Assembly (NCBI GenBank): GCA_013042165.1
Contig: JABDQT010000261.1
Location: 1 to 7,145, forward strand
Reading direction: 5' to 3'
Length of the DNA: 7,145 nt
DNA from: Kiritimatiellales bacterium
GTDB taxonomy: Bacteria; Verrucomicrobiota; Kiritimatiellia; Kiritimatiellales; Pontiellaceae
In this document: one piece after another, positions 1 to 7,123 of the stretch
Layout of the letters: every line of letters starts with the position of its first letter
Position numbering within the stretch: position 1 is the first letter of the stretch
The notes under the pieces: generated by a model
Databases searched by the model: none
Seen by the model: only the letters and a program-made list of their open reading frames with translations
What the model was told of the DNA's origin: nothing
Program-made: the position numbers and the translations under genes

Positions 1-1527
1 GAGCAGGAGATGCGGCGTCTGGCGGTTGCCGTTGAGCAATCCACCGAGTCGATCATGATTACCGGAGTGGATGGAGCCATTCTTTATGTCAACGCCGCAT
101 TCGAATCCACTACGGGCTACCCTTCCGATGAGATTCTCGGCAAACAACCCGATCTGCTCAAGAGTGATGAGCACAGCGAAGCCTTTTTCAAGGAACTGTG
201 GGGCACAATTTCTTCCGGCAAGACCTGGTCGGGACAAATTACCAACCGGAAAAAAGACGGAAACCTCTACGACGAGGAGGCCGTTATTTATCCCATTCGC
301 AACGATGCGGAGGAGTTGGTCAGCTATGTGACCATCAGCCGCGACATCACCCAGGAAAAAGCGATTGAAAAACACCTGCGTCAGCAGCAGAAAATGAACG
401 CGGTCGGCGAGCTCGCCGGCGGGGTGGCGCACGACTTCAACAACATCCTTACGGCGATCCTCGGGTATGTGGCGCTCTCCATGAATTCGGTCGAGGAAGA
501 CAGCAAGCTCTACGGCTACCTCAATGAAGTTGTGAAGGCCGGCGACCGTGCGACCAAGCTGGTCCGCCAGATCCTGACCTTCAGCCGGCAGGAGGAGCAG
601 GAGTTCCAGCCCATGGAACTGCAGGCGATTATCGAGGATTCGCTCAGCATGGTGGAAACGACCATGAAGAAGAATATCAGGATCGAAAAGCAAATCGATT
701 CCGCCTGCGGCGCCATTCTGGGCGATCCGACTCAGATCCAGCAAGTCATGGTCAACCTCGGTACGAACGCGGCCCATGCGCTGGGTAAGGACGAAGGCGG
801 CACGCTGGCGGTTTCCTTGAATCAGGTGAAGCTCCCGGGCGAACAACCGGACGAGAAGGTCATCGATCTCGCACCGGGCGACTATGTGTGTATCACGGTG
901 CGCGACACCGGCTGCGGTATGCCGTCCGAGGTGATGGATCGTATTTTCGAGCCGTACTATACGACCAAGAAAAAGGGCGAGGGCACCGGCTTCGGGCTCT
1001 CCATTGTGCACGGGATTGTGCGGAAGCACCGCGGAACCATCACGGTCGAGAGTGAGGAAGGCCAGGGCACCACCTTTACCATCTACTTTCCTTTGCTGCG
1101 CGGAGCGGTAGGGCAGGCGGAACCGGAGGTTACCCGATCCGCACCTGAAGGCTGCCACGGCCATATTCTATTTGTCGATGATGACGAGCAGGTGCTCTCC
1201 ATGGGGCAGGAAATCCTGGAGTCGTATGGCTACTCGGTCGTGACCGCCACCAACGGACGCCATGCACTGGGAACCTTTACCGAGGATGCCGGTGGGTTCG
1301 ATGCGTTGGTTACGGACTATAGCATGCCTGAGATGAACGGGCATGAGTTGATCAAGCAGGTGCTCGAAATCCGGGAGGACATTCCGGCGATTCTCTGCAG
1401 CGGGTTTATGGAAAAGGTGGAGGGCGAGGACCTCAGCGCTCTCGGACATGCCGCCTATATGGCTAAACCGCTCGACTGGCGCGAATTGAGCCGCACCATT
1501 CAGAAAGAAATCAGCAAGAGCAGGTAA
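1..1527 (+). CDS. Hybrid sensor histidine kinase (PAS-HisKA-HATPase-receiver), 5' partial
   Basis: Cytoplasmic part of a two-component sensor kinase that should autophosphorylate on His and pass the phosphate to its own receiver. Numbering from the ATG at base 10: a PAS sensor domain at about 1-118; the HisKA H-box LAGGVAHDFNN with phospho-acceptor His141; HATPase N-box around N249/N253, G1 box DTGCGMP (299-305), F-box FEPYYTTK and G2 box GEGTGFGLS (323-331); then a receiver domain at about 385-500 with acidic pocket D390-D392, phospho-acceptor Asp436, Ser464 and Lys486. All catalytic residues are present. The three codons before the ATG at base 10 are open and read like the end of a preceding helix, and no ribosome binding site fits that ATG. 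The gene therefore most likely starts upstream of the window, possibly with more PAS or membrane domains. The receiver is C-terminal with no DNA-binding output, so a separate phosphotransfer or regulator partner is expected but not seen. Stimulus unknown. Confidence 0.93.
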   Translation, partial: EQEMRRLAVAVEQSTESIMITGVDGAILYVNAAFESTTGYPSDEILGKQPDLLKSDEHSEAFFKELWGTISSGKTWSGQITNRKKDGNLYDEEAVIYPIRNDAEELVSYVTISRDITQEKAIEKHLRQQQKMNAVGELAGGVAHDFNNILTAILGYVALSMNSVEEDSKLYGYLNEVVKAGDRATKLVRQILTFSRQEEQEFQPMELQAIIEDSLSMVETTMKKNIRIEKQIDSACGAILGDPTQIQQVMVNLGTNAAHALGKDEGGTLAVSLNQVKLPGEQPDEKVIDLAPGDYVCITVRDTGCGMPSEVMDRIFEPYYTTKKKGEGTGFGLSIVHGIVRKHRGTITVESEEGQGTTFTIYFPLLRGAVGQAEPEVTRSAPEGCHGHILFVDDDEQVLSMGQEILESYGYSVVTATNGRHALGTFTEDAGGFDALVTDYSMPEMNGHELIKQVLEIREDIPAILCSGFMEKVEGEDLSALGHAAYMAKPLDWRELSRTIQKEISKSR

Positions 1528-1539
1528 TCTACTCTTTTT

Positions 1540-1597
1540 ATCCCTGTACGTATGGCATGGCACTAATGTTGCTTAGTTTATCGTGCGTTACAGGGAT
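1540..1597 (+). repeat. 9-bp inverted repeat covering the pilT-like gene's RBS
   Basis: ATCCCTGTA at 1540-1548 is the exact reverse complement of TACAGGGAT at 1589-1597, with 40 bases between them. The right arm contains AGGG (1592-1595), the probable Shine-Dalgarno of the gene starting at 1603. In a transcript running through from upstream, the arms could pair and hide that site. It could instead be a protein-binding dyad or chance. Confidence 0.45.
1558..1573 (+). promoter_or_regulatory. Candidate sigma-54 (-24/-12) promoter for the pilT-like gene
   Basis: TGGCACTAATGTTGCT matches the RpoN consensus TGGCAC-N5-TTGCW. The invariant GG (1559-1560) and GC (1571-1572) are separated by exactly 10 bases. 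The predicted transcription start is near 1584, about 19 bases before the ATG at 1603, leaving just enough leader for the AGGG ribosome binding site. Sigma-54 promoters need an AAA+ activator, and none is encoded in the window; pilin genes in several bacteria are known sigma-54 targets. Confidence 0.6.
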
Positions 1598-1602
1598 TTC
1601 AT

Positions 1603-3087
1603 ATGAAAAGAATAGACCGTTACCTTGAAGAAATGATCGAAAAGGGTGCCAGCGACATTCATTTGTCGACGAACCACCAACCCTGTTTCCGTATTGACGG
1701 CGAAATGCTGTTTCTGCGCGGAACGGAAAAGTTCACCAGCGAAGAGCTTCGCGAGATTCTGTATGAGTTTTGTCCGGAACGGAACATACAGGAGCTGGAG
1801 GAAACGTGGGACACCGACTTTTCCTATGAGCTGCCGGGTTCCGGTCGCTTCCGTGTAAACATATTTTTCGATGACGAAGGCATTGGGTGCGTCATGCGTG
1901 TTATTCCATCGCGTGTTCCCACTTTTGAGGAATTGAATATATCCGAAGGTGTTCGATCGTTCTGTTTTTTGAACAAGGGTCTTGTGATTGTCACCGGGCC
2001 GACCGGATCCGGTAAGTCCACCACGCTTGCGGCCATGGTAGATCTGATCAACCGCACGCGTCGTCAGCACCTGATCACGATTGAGGATCCGGTCGAATTC
2101 AAGCATCGCTCCCTCGGTTGTCTGGTTAACCAGCGCGAGGTGCATGTGCATACCAAGAGTTTCTCCAGTGCACTGCGTGCCGCGCTTCGCGAGGATCCCG
2201 ATATCGTACTGGTCGGTGAAATGCGCGACCTCGAAACGATGGAAATTGCGATCGAAACCGCTGAAACCGGCCATTTGGTTTTCGGTACACTGCACACGAA
2301 TACCGCTGCCACCACCGTTGACCGTATCATCGACAAGTTTCCCGCCGACCGTCAGAACCAGATTCGTACCATGCTGGCAGACTCGCTCAAGGGTGTGATT
2401 GCCCAGACGCTGTGCAAGCGTATTGGCGGAGGGCGTATTGCGGCATGTGAGATCCTGGTGGTAACGCCGGCTGTTGCCGCCAATATTCGCGAAGGCAAGA
2501 CCCATCAGATTCCATCTCTTATGCAGACCGGACGCAGCGTGGGAATGAGCACCTTTGGTGATGATCTTCTCAGTCTCGTCAAGCGCGGCATCATTACGCC
2601 GGAAGAAGCCTATGTGAATGCGATCGACAAGGTCTATCTGCAGAAGAAGTTCCTCGAAGAGGAAATCAATCTGGATCTGTCGATGTCCGAGCTTGATGAC
2701 GTCGATGAAGAGGTCGCAAACGAAGAGGAATCTTCCAAAAGCGAAAAGGCCCGCAAGCGGCTGCATGTGAATCCGAACGACACATCGGCATTGCGGGAAC
2801 TGATTCTGGTCCTCGCCACCGACGAAAGCCCGGACGAGCGCAACGGCCATGAAGCATTGGAATATGCGCAGAAACTGCTGGATATCACGGGCCAGAGCGA
2901 TGCACTTACCCTGGTGCTTATCAGCGCAGCTTATGCCGAGCTACAACATTTTACCGAAGCTTCCGAGTGGGCGCGCAAGGCACTCAAGGTGGCCAAGGTC
3001 AACAAGCAGAAGGATCTGTCTGTCCGTGTCCAGCGCTACATTAACCTCTACAAGCGCAGTATTCCGCTTCGCGGCGAAGCCGCCTAG
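1603..3087 (+). CDS. pilT: PilT-family type IV pilus retraction ATPase with C-terminal acidic/TPR extension
   Basis: Hexameric cytoplasmic secretion ATPase expected to drive pilus depolymerisation and twitching motility. Residues 1-about 100 are the N-terminal domain typical of PilT. The RecA-like core has Walker A GPTGSGKST (132-140, Lys138), Asp box ITIEDPVEF (158-166), Walker B DIVLVGEMRD with catalytic Glu206, and a His box with His224 and His231 (HLVFGTLHTNTAATT). NIREGKTHQIPSLMQTG (294-310) corresponds to the PilT AIRNLIRE region, which argues against a PilB/GspE assembly ATPase. The core ends near 350, where PilT proteins usually stop. About 145 further residues follow: an acidic Glu/Asp/Ser-rich linker (about 352-378), then helices including one good TPR motif (about 433-465) and a tail reading LYKRSIPLR. 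The start is ATG at 1603, with AGGG seven bases upstream. A PilU-like paralogue is the main alternative; no other pilus gene is in view. Confidence 0.9.
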   Translation: MKRIDRYLEEMIEKGASDIHLSTNHQPCFRIDGEMLFLRGTEKFTSEELREILYEFCPERNIQELEETWDTDFSYELPGSGRFRVNIFFDDEGIGCVMRVIPSRVPTFEELNISEGVRSFCFLNKGLVIVTGPTGSGKSTTLAAMVDLINRTRRQHLITIEDPVEFKHRSLGCLVNQREVHVHTKSFSSALRAALREDPDIVLVGEMRDLETMEIAIETAETGHLVFGTLHTNTAATTVDRIIDKFPADRQNQIRTMLADSLKGVIAQTLCKRIGGGRIAACEILVVTPAVAANIREGKTHQIPSLMQTGRSVGMSTFGDDLLSLVKRGIITPEEAYVNAIDKVYLQKKFLEEEINLDLSMSELDDVDEEVANEEESSKSEKARKRLHVNPNDTSALRELILVLATDESPDERNGHEALEYAQKLLDITGQSDALTLVLISAAYAELQHFTEASEWARKALKVAKVNKQKDLSVRVQRYINLYKRSIPLRGEAA

Positions 3088-3165
3088 CCACCCGACGTCC
3101 GCACGGTGCAAGGGGAGCGGGTTAATGTATTGTGAACCGGAATGCCGATGGCGGTAAAAGTTGTA

Positions 3166-3193
3166 TTGATTAAAATATGATCACTTTTATAAT
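3166..3193 (+). promoter_or_regulatory. Sigma-70-type promoter for acs
   Basis: TTGATT (3166-3171) is a reasonable -35 and TATAAT (3188-3193) a perfect -10, with a 16-base spacer. Transcription should start near 3200, giving a leader of about 25 bases that contains the GGAGG ribosome binding site. The spacer carries the palindrome TGATCA (3178-3183) within an AT-rich imperfect dyad, a possible but weak operator. Upstream, 3088-3160 shows nothing else I can name and no clear intrinsic terminator for the preceding gene. Confidence 0.7.
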
Positions 3194-3224
3194 GTATCTC
3201 TGTTTTTAATACGGAGGTACAGCC

Positions 3225-5186
3225 ATGGCAGATCAGAGCAACAGTTCCGGAATCTATCCCCCGCCGCCGCGGGTCAGTGAAGATTCCTTCTTTCCAACGC
3301 TTGCGAGCTACGAAAAAATGTACGCCCACAGCATGGATAATCCCGAGATGTTCTGGGGCAGCCAGGCCGAGGTACAGATCGACTGGTTCCATAAATTCAC
3401 GCAGGTCATGGACTGCGACTTTGCCAACGGCATGGTGGCCTGGTTTCTTGGCGGAAAGCTCAATGTCTGCCACAACTGCGTCGACCGGCATCTGGATACA
3501 CGCGGCGACAAGATCGCCATCCTGTGGGAGGGCGATGAACCCGGTGATGTCCGGCGGATTACGTACCGCGAACTGCACCGCGAAGTCTGTAAGCTCGCCA
3601 ACGTGCTGCGGCACAACGGCATTCGCAAGGGTGATCGCGTGGCGATTTACATGCCCATGATTCCCGAGGCCGCATTCGCCATGCTCGCCTGCGCACGCAT
3701 CGGCGCCGTGCATAGCGTGGTCTTTGCAGGCTTCAGTGCGGAAGCCTTGCGCGACCGTATTCAGGATGCACGCTGCAAAGCGGTCATTACGGCCGATGAG
3801 GGCCGGCGGGGCCGGAAGACCATTCCGCTCAAGCGCCCGGTCGATGAAGCCGTTATGGCATGTCCGACGGTCGAGCATGTTTTCATGGTACGCCATACCG
3901 GCAGCAAAGTGCCGTTCTATGAGCCGCGCGACATTGATCTGGGCGAAGCAATGCAGAGCGAGCGCCCCTATTGCCCGGTTGAGCACATGGACAGTGAAGA
4001 CACGCTTTTCTTGCTCTATACCTCCGGCTCGACCGGCAAGCCGAAGGGCATTTCGCATACGAGTGCGGGTTATCTGCTCTACACGATGCTGACGCATCGC
4101 TATGTGTTCGACTACCGCGAGGACGACATTTTTGCCTGCGTGGCGGATATCGGATGGGTCACCGGCCACAGTTATGTGGTCTACGGACCGCTCGCCAACG
4201 GAGCGACGACGGTAATGTTCGAGTCGATCCCGACCTATCCCGACGCGGGACGCTACTGGGATATGGTGGAGCGGTTGAAGATTACGCAGTTCTACACCGC
4301 GCCGACCGCCATACGCGCCATCGCGCGCCTCGGCGACGAGTTTGTAAAGAAATATGACCGTTCCAGCCTGCGCGTGCTTGGCACCGTGGGAGAACCGATC
4401 AATCCGGAAAGCTGGCTGTGGTATCACGATGTCGTCGGAGAGGGCCGCTGCAATATTGTCGATACCTGGTGGCAGACCGAAACCGGGGGGATCATGATTA
4501 CGCCGTTGCCCGGTGCGACCGATACCAAACCCGGTTCGGCCACCTTCCCGTTCTTTGGCATCGATCCGGTTCTGCTGGATGAAGAGGGCCGGGAAATCGA
4601 AGGCAACGGGGTGTCGGGGCTGCTGGCGATCAAGAGCCCGTGGCCTTCCATGGCACGTACGATTCAGGGCGACCATCAGCGTTTTGCGCAGACCTATCTG
4701 GATCCGTTTCCCGGTTACTATCTGACCGGCGATGGCTGTCGGCGCGACGAGGACGGCTATTACTGGATTACGGGACGTGTGGATGACGTCATCAATGTTT
4801 CCGGCCACCGCATGGGTACGGCTGAAGTCGAAAGCGCACTGGTGAGCCATCCGGGTTGCGCCGAGGCGGCCGTGGTGGGGTACCCGCACGAGATCAAGGG
4901 TCAGGGTATTTTTGCTTATGTCCTGCTCAAGGAAGGTTTTGAAGGGGATATGGAGCTGATTGGTGAGCTGCGCAACGAGGTTCGCACGCATATCGGCCCG
5001 ATTGCTGTACCGGATCAAATCCTGATTGCCTCCGGCTTGCCGAAAACCCGCTCGGGCAAAATCATGCGCCGCATACTGCGCAAGATCGCCAGCCGTGAAT
5101 CCGGGGAACTGGGCGATGTTTCGACGCTGGCGGATCCGGCGGTGGTGAAGCAGCTGATCGAGAAGCGCTCAACGCTGAACAACTGA
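3225..5186 (+). CDS. acs: Acetyl-CoA synthetase, AMP-forming
   Basis: Cytoplasmic enzyme that activates acetate with ATP to acetyl-AMP and then forms acetyl-CoA, feeding central metabolism when acetate is scavenged. The 653-residue length is normal for Acs. An N-terminal ACAS_N segment lies at about 25-85, and the adenylate-forming core has the A3 loop [11 protein letters not shown] (265-275) and A5 motif [10 protein letters not shown] (413-422). Trp416 matches the tryptophan that closes the acetate pocket and restricts substrate size; Val312, Thr313 and Val388 also match known pocket positions. YLTGDG (499-504) and the hinge [13 protein letters not shown] (517-529, Asp520) precede the mobile C-terminal domain with catalytic Lys612 in [10 protein letters not shown], the lysine acetylated by Pat-type enzymes in other bacteria. 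In the CoA-binding segment one of two conserved arginines is Lys198; the other (Arg195) and Arg587 are kept. ATG at 3225 has GGAGG seven bases upstream. Translation ends at tandem in-frame stops (TGA TAA, 5184-5189). Likely transcribed from its own promoter. Confidence 0.97.
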   Translation: MADQSNSSGIYPPPPRVSEDSFFPTLASYEKMYAHSMDNPEMFWGSQAEVQIDWFHKFTQVMDCDFANGMVAWFLGGKLNVCHNCVDRHLDTRGDKIAILWEGDEPGDVRRITYRELHREVCKLANVLRHNGIRKGDRVAIYMPMIPEAAFAMLACARIGAVHSVVFAGFSAEALRDRIQDARCKAVITADEGRRGRKTIPLKRPVDEAVMACPTVEHVFMVRHTGSKVPFYEPRDIDLGEAMQSERPYCPVEHMDSEDTLFLLYTSGSTGKPKGISHTSAGYLLYTMLTHRYVFDYREDDIFACVADIGWVTGHSYVVYGPLANGATTVMFESIPTYPDAGRYWDMVERLKITQFYTAPTAIRAIARLGDEFVKKYDRSSLRVLGTVGEPINPESWLWYHDVVGEGRCNIVDTWWQTETGGIMITPLPGATDTKPGSATFPFFGIDPVLLDEEGREIEGNGVSGLLAIKSPWPSMARTIQGDHQRFAQTYLDPFPGYYLTGDGCRRDEDGYYWITGRVDDVINVSGHRMGTAEVESALVSHPGCAEAAVVGYPHEIKGQGIFAYVLLKEGFEGDMELIGELRNEVRTHIGPIAVPDQILIASGLPKTRSGKIMRRILRKIASRESGELGDVSTLADPAVVKQLIEKRSTLNN

Positions 5187-5207
5187 TAAAAGCTGCTGTG
5201 GTTGGAG

Positions 5208-5235
5208 TTGCAAACCCGAATCAACTGTGTAGCAT
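5208..5235 (+). promoter_or_regulatory. Possible weak promoter before infA
   Basis: TTGCAA (5208-5213) and TAGCAT (5230-5235) are each 4/6 matches to the -35 and -10 consensus, with a 16-base spacer. Transcription would start near 5242, 24 bases before the infA ATG. No terminator is visible between acs and infA, so read-through from the acs promoter is equally possible. The -10 overlaps the palindrome AGCATGCT (5231-5238). Confidence 0.3.
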
Positions 5236-5265
5236 GCTCGTTTTGGAATTCTGAGAGGAGCATAT

Positions 5266-5487
5266 ATGGCTAAAGAAGAATCAATCGAAGCTGAAGGCGT
5301 AGTCAAAAAAGTACTGCCGGCAACCATGTACCGGGTCGAATTGGAAAACGGGCATGAAATCCTTGCGCATATTTCCGGCAAGATGCGCAAGCACTTCATC
5401 CGCATCGCCGTGGGCGACAAGGTGACGGTCGCGCTGTCGCCGTACGATCTGGAAAAAGGACGCATTACCTTCCGTCACCGCAACTAG
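5266..5487 (+). CDS. infA: Translation initiation factor IF-1
   Basis: Small S1/OB-fold protein that binds the A site of the 30S subunit during initiation, together with IF-2 and IF-3. It has 73 residues (72 in E. coli) and is recognisable along its whole length: MAKEESIE start, [21 protein letters not shown], the IRI-GDKVTV strand, [10 protein letters not shown] and a basic FRHRN end. The start is ATG at 5266 with GAGAGGAG (5253-5260) five bases upstream, a strong ribosome binding site. It lies away from the ribosomal protein genes (rpmJ, secY) that accompany infA in many bacteria, and sits between acs and a transporter. It could be the sole infA or a second copy; the window alone cannot tell. 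The strong conservation argues for a functional factor rather than a relic. Confidence 0.96.
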   Translation: MAKEESIEAEGVVKKVLPATMYRVELENGHEILAHISGKMRKHFIRIAVGDKVTVALSPYDLEKGRITFRHRN

Positions 5488-5499
5488 CGGATTTGCATT

Positions 5500-7038
5500 A
5501 TGGCTAAGCGGAGTCTGTGGGGCAGCAAGATCGGTTTCCTGCTGGCCGCCATTGGATCGGCGGTAGGGCTGGGCAATATCTGGCGTTTTGGCTACATGGC
5601 CTACGAAAACGGCGGCGGGGCTTTTCTGGTTCCCTATGCGGTTGCACTCGTCCTCGCCGGCATTCCGCTGATGATCCTCGAGTATACGCTCGGGCATCGC
5701 GAAAAGGCCGCACCGCCGCTGGCTTTCGCCCGCATCGATCGCCGCTGGGAAACCATTGGCTGGTGGATGCCCACCATCGCTTTCTTCGGCATCAATCTGT
5801 TCTATGCCGCCGTGATCGGCTGGTGCATGAACTATTTCTGCTTCTCCTTCAATCAGGCATGGGGAGCGGACACCGGCGATTTCTTCATGAATACCTTTCT
5901 GCAGGTTTCGGAGTCGCCATTTGATCTCGGTGGAATCCGCTGGCCGATCCTGGCGGGCACCGTGCTGACCTGGATTATCAGCTGGGCCATCTGCTTCAGA
6001 GAAGTCAATCATGGCATCGAAAAAGCCAGCATGATTTTCATGCCGTTGCTCGTGGTGCTGACCTTTGTGCTCATTGGGTGGTCGCTGCAACTGCCCGGCG
6101 CATGGGAGGCGATCAAAGAAAACTATCTCACGGCCCGCTGGGAAAAAATCAACCCGCTTTCAGCGGCCGGCAGTAAAGTATGGGTGGCCGCCTTCGGCCA
6201 GATCTTTTTCACGCTCTCCCTCGGCTTCGGCATCATGGTCACCTATGCCAGCTATCTTCCCAAGAAAACCGACATTGTCGGCAATGCGCTCATCACTTCG
6301 GTATTGAATTGTCTCTACTCCTTCATTACCGGGTTTGCGGTATTCGGCACCATTGGTTTTATGGCCGCCTCCAAAGGCGTGCCGTTTGCGGAAGCCATTA
6401 CCAGCGGCCCCGGCCTGGCCTTTGTGGTCTACCCGGAAGCCATCAACCAGCTCCCGGCGGGGCAGACCATTTTTGGGCTGCTGTTCTTTCTGGTGCTGAT
6501 CATGGCCGGCCTTTCATCCGCTATTTCACTGGTCGAGGCGTTCTGCTGCTCGTTGATCGATAAATTTGATTTTAACCGCAAAAAGACGGTTACCGTGGTC
6601 TGTTTGCTGGGTTGCCTCGGCAGCGTAATCTTCACGACCCGCGCCGGGCTTTGGATTCTTGATATCGTCGACCACTTCGTGAACAACTATGGCCTGGTGA
6701 CCGGCGGTATTTTCGAATGCCTGCTGGTGGGTTGGGTGCTCAAGGCTGCCGTCGCTCGCAGGCATGTTGACCAAGTGGGCGGAGTCAGGCTGCACAAGGG
6801 CTGGGAAGTGCTGATAAAATTTATCACGCCCATTATTCTGATCATTGTCATCGGGTTTGCGCTCTATAGCGAGTTTTCCGGAAACTACGGTGATTATTCA
6901 ACCAAGGCATTGCTGTTTCTCGGCGTAGGCTGGTTGCTGGCCGCGCTGGTTATTTCCTTCGTCCTGATGCGTTATCCGTGGAGCGGTACGAAACTCGAAC
7001 GCGAGCACGAGCCGGAAGAAGACCACCTACTGGTCTAG
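5500..7038 (+). CDS. Sodium-dependent transporter, NSS (SNF, LeuT-type) family
   Basis: Inner-membrane Na+-coupled symporter of the neurotransmitter:sodium symporter family, probably importing an amino acid or related amine; substrate not predictable. The 512 residues form about 12 membrane helices (roughly 9-30, 41-64, 86-117, 148-166, 176-197, 226-253, 260-290, 321-353, 362-380, 383-415, 436-457, 468-490) with a charged tail. Helix 1 has the family motif GSAVGLGNIWRF. By ungapped alignment to remembered LeuT segments, Na1 ligands are Ala21, Asn26, Thr238 and Asn270; Na2 ligands are Gly19, Val22, Ala336, Ser339 and Ser340; substrate-site residues include Tyr102, Phe237, Ser240 and Phe243; and Arg29-Asp391 is the extracellular gate pair. 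Ser274 occupies the LeuT Glu290 position, the chloride determinant. The ATG at 5500 lies 12 bases after the infA stop in the same frame, with no convincing Shine-Dalgarno, so translation may be coupled to infA. The start suits the family: helix 1 begins only a few residues in. Confidence 0.94.
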   Translation: MAKRSLWGSKIGFLLAAIGSAVGLGNIWRFGYMAYENGGGAFLVPYAVALVLAGIPLMILEYTLGHREKAAPPLAFARIDRRWETIGWWMPTIAFFGINLFYAAVIGWCMNYFCFSFNQAWGADTGDFFMNTFLQVSESPFDLGGIRWPILAGTVLTWIISWAICFREVNHGIEKASMIFMPLLVVLTFVLIGWSLQLPGAWEAIKENYLTARWEKINPLSAAGSKVWVAAFGQIFFTLSLGFGIMVTYASYLPKKTDIVGNALITSVLNCLYSFITGFAVFGTIGFMAASKGVPFAEAITSGPGLAFVVYPEAINQLPAGQTIFGLLFFLVLIMAGLSSAISLVEAFCCSLIDKFDFNRKKTVTVVCLLGCLGSVIFTTRAGLWILDIVDHFVNNYGLVTGGIFECLLVGWVLKAAVARRHVDQVGGVRLHKGWEVLIKFITPIILIIVIGFALYSEFSGNYGDYSTKALLFLGVGWLLAALVISFVLMRYPWSGTKLEREHEPEEDHLLV

Positions 7039-7040
7039 CT

Positions 7041-7071
7041 TAGTACGTACTTCGTATTACGTATTGTTTTT
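7041..7071 (+). terminator. Candidate intrinsic terminator after the transporter gene
   Basis: Two bases after the stop codon, 7041-7049 (TAGTACGTA) can pair with 7058-7066 (TACGTATTG). This gives a nine-pair stem including two G-U pairs around an eight-base loop, followed at once by five T residues (7067-7071). The stem is AT-rich and so weaker than a classic terminator, but position and T-tract fit. It is nested in the left arm of the larger inverted repeat. Confidence 0.45.
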
Positions 7072-7123
7072 CCTTTGCAGGACAGGGCACTTCCACGAAA
7101 TACGAAATACGAAATACGTATTA
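7041..7123. repeat. Inverted repeat built from 7-bp tandem units
   Basis: The right side has three exact tandem copies of ACGAAAT (7095-7101, 7102-7108, 7109-7115) and a fourth degenerate copy ACGTATT (7116-7122). The left side has related heptamers in opposite orientation: ACGTACT, TCGTATT, ACGTATT (7045-7065). Arm 7041-7065 is complementary to 7099-7123 at 22 of 25 positions, one mismatch being a G-U pair in RNA, around a 33-base loop (7066-7098). The right arm also contains the perfect palindrome AATACGTATT (7113-7122). It is non-coding and resembles the dispersed intergenic repeats of many genomes; copy number elsewhere cannot be judged here. Confidence 0.75.

Noticed and set aside
10..12. 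ATG at base 10 as the true start of the histidine kinase
   Set aside because: The frame is open to the window edge, there is room for no more than nine upstream bases and no proper ribosome binding site, and the PAS domain begins at once. The gene is more likely cut by the window.
1588..2850. Open frame of 420 codons on the - strand opposite the pilT-like gene
   Set aside because: Same in-register antisense effect; the + strand ATPase carries every expected motif.
3066..3080. GCTTCG-CGG-CGAAGC hairpin at the end of the pilT-like gene as a terminator
   Set aside because: It lies inside the coding sequence and no T-tract follows it.
3131..3146. TGTGA half-site resembling a CRP operator upstream of acs
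   Set aside because: The second half (TCACA after six bases) is absent.
3149..3165. Sigma-54-like sequence TGGCGG...TTGTA upstream of acs
   Set aside because: The spacing is one base too long and the invariant GC of the -12 element is missing; the perfect TATAAT just downstream explains the promoter better.
3084..5018. Open frame of 644 codons on the - strand opposite acs
   Set aside because: It is in codon register with acs, so its stops could arise only where acs uses TTA, CTA or TCA codons, which this GC-biased gene avoids. The predicted protein shows no recognisable domain, and acs is certain.
5281..6090. Open frame of 269 codons on the - strand across infA and the transporter
   Set aside because: In register with both + strand genes, which share one frame; spans two confidently identified genes and has no recognisable domain.
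7095..7122. Tandem heptamers as a CRISPR array
   Set aside because: Units are seven bases with no spacers and no cas genes nearby; this is a simple tandem repeat.
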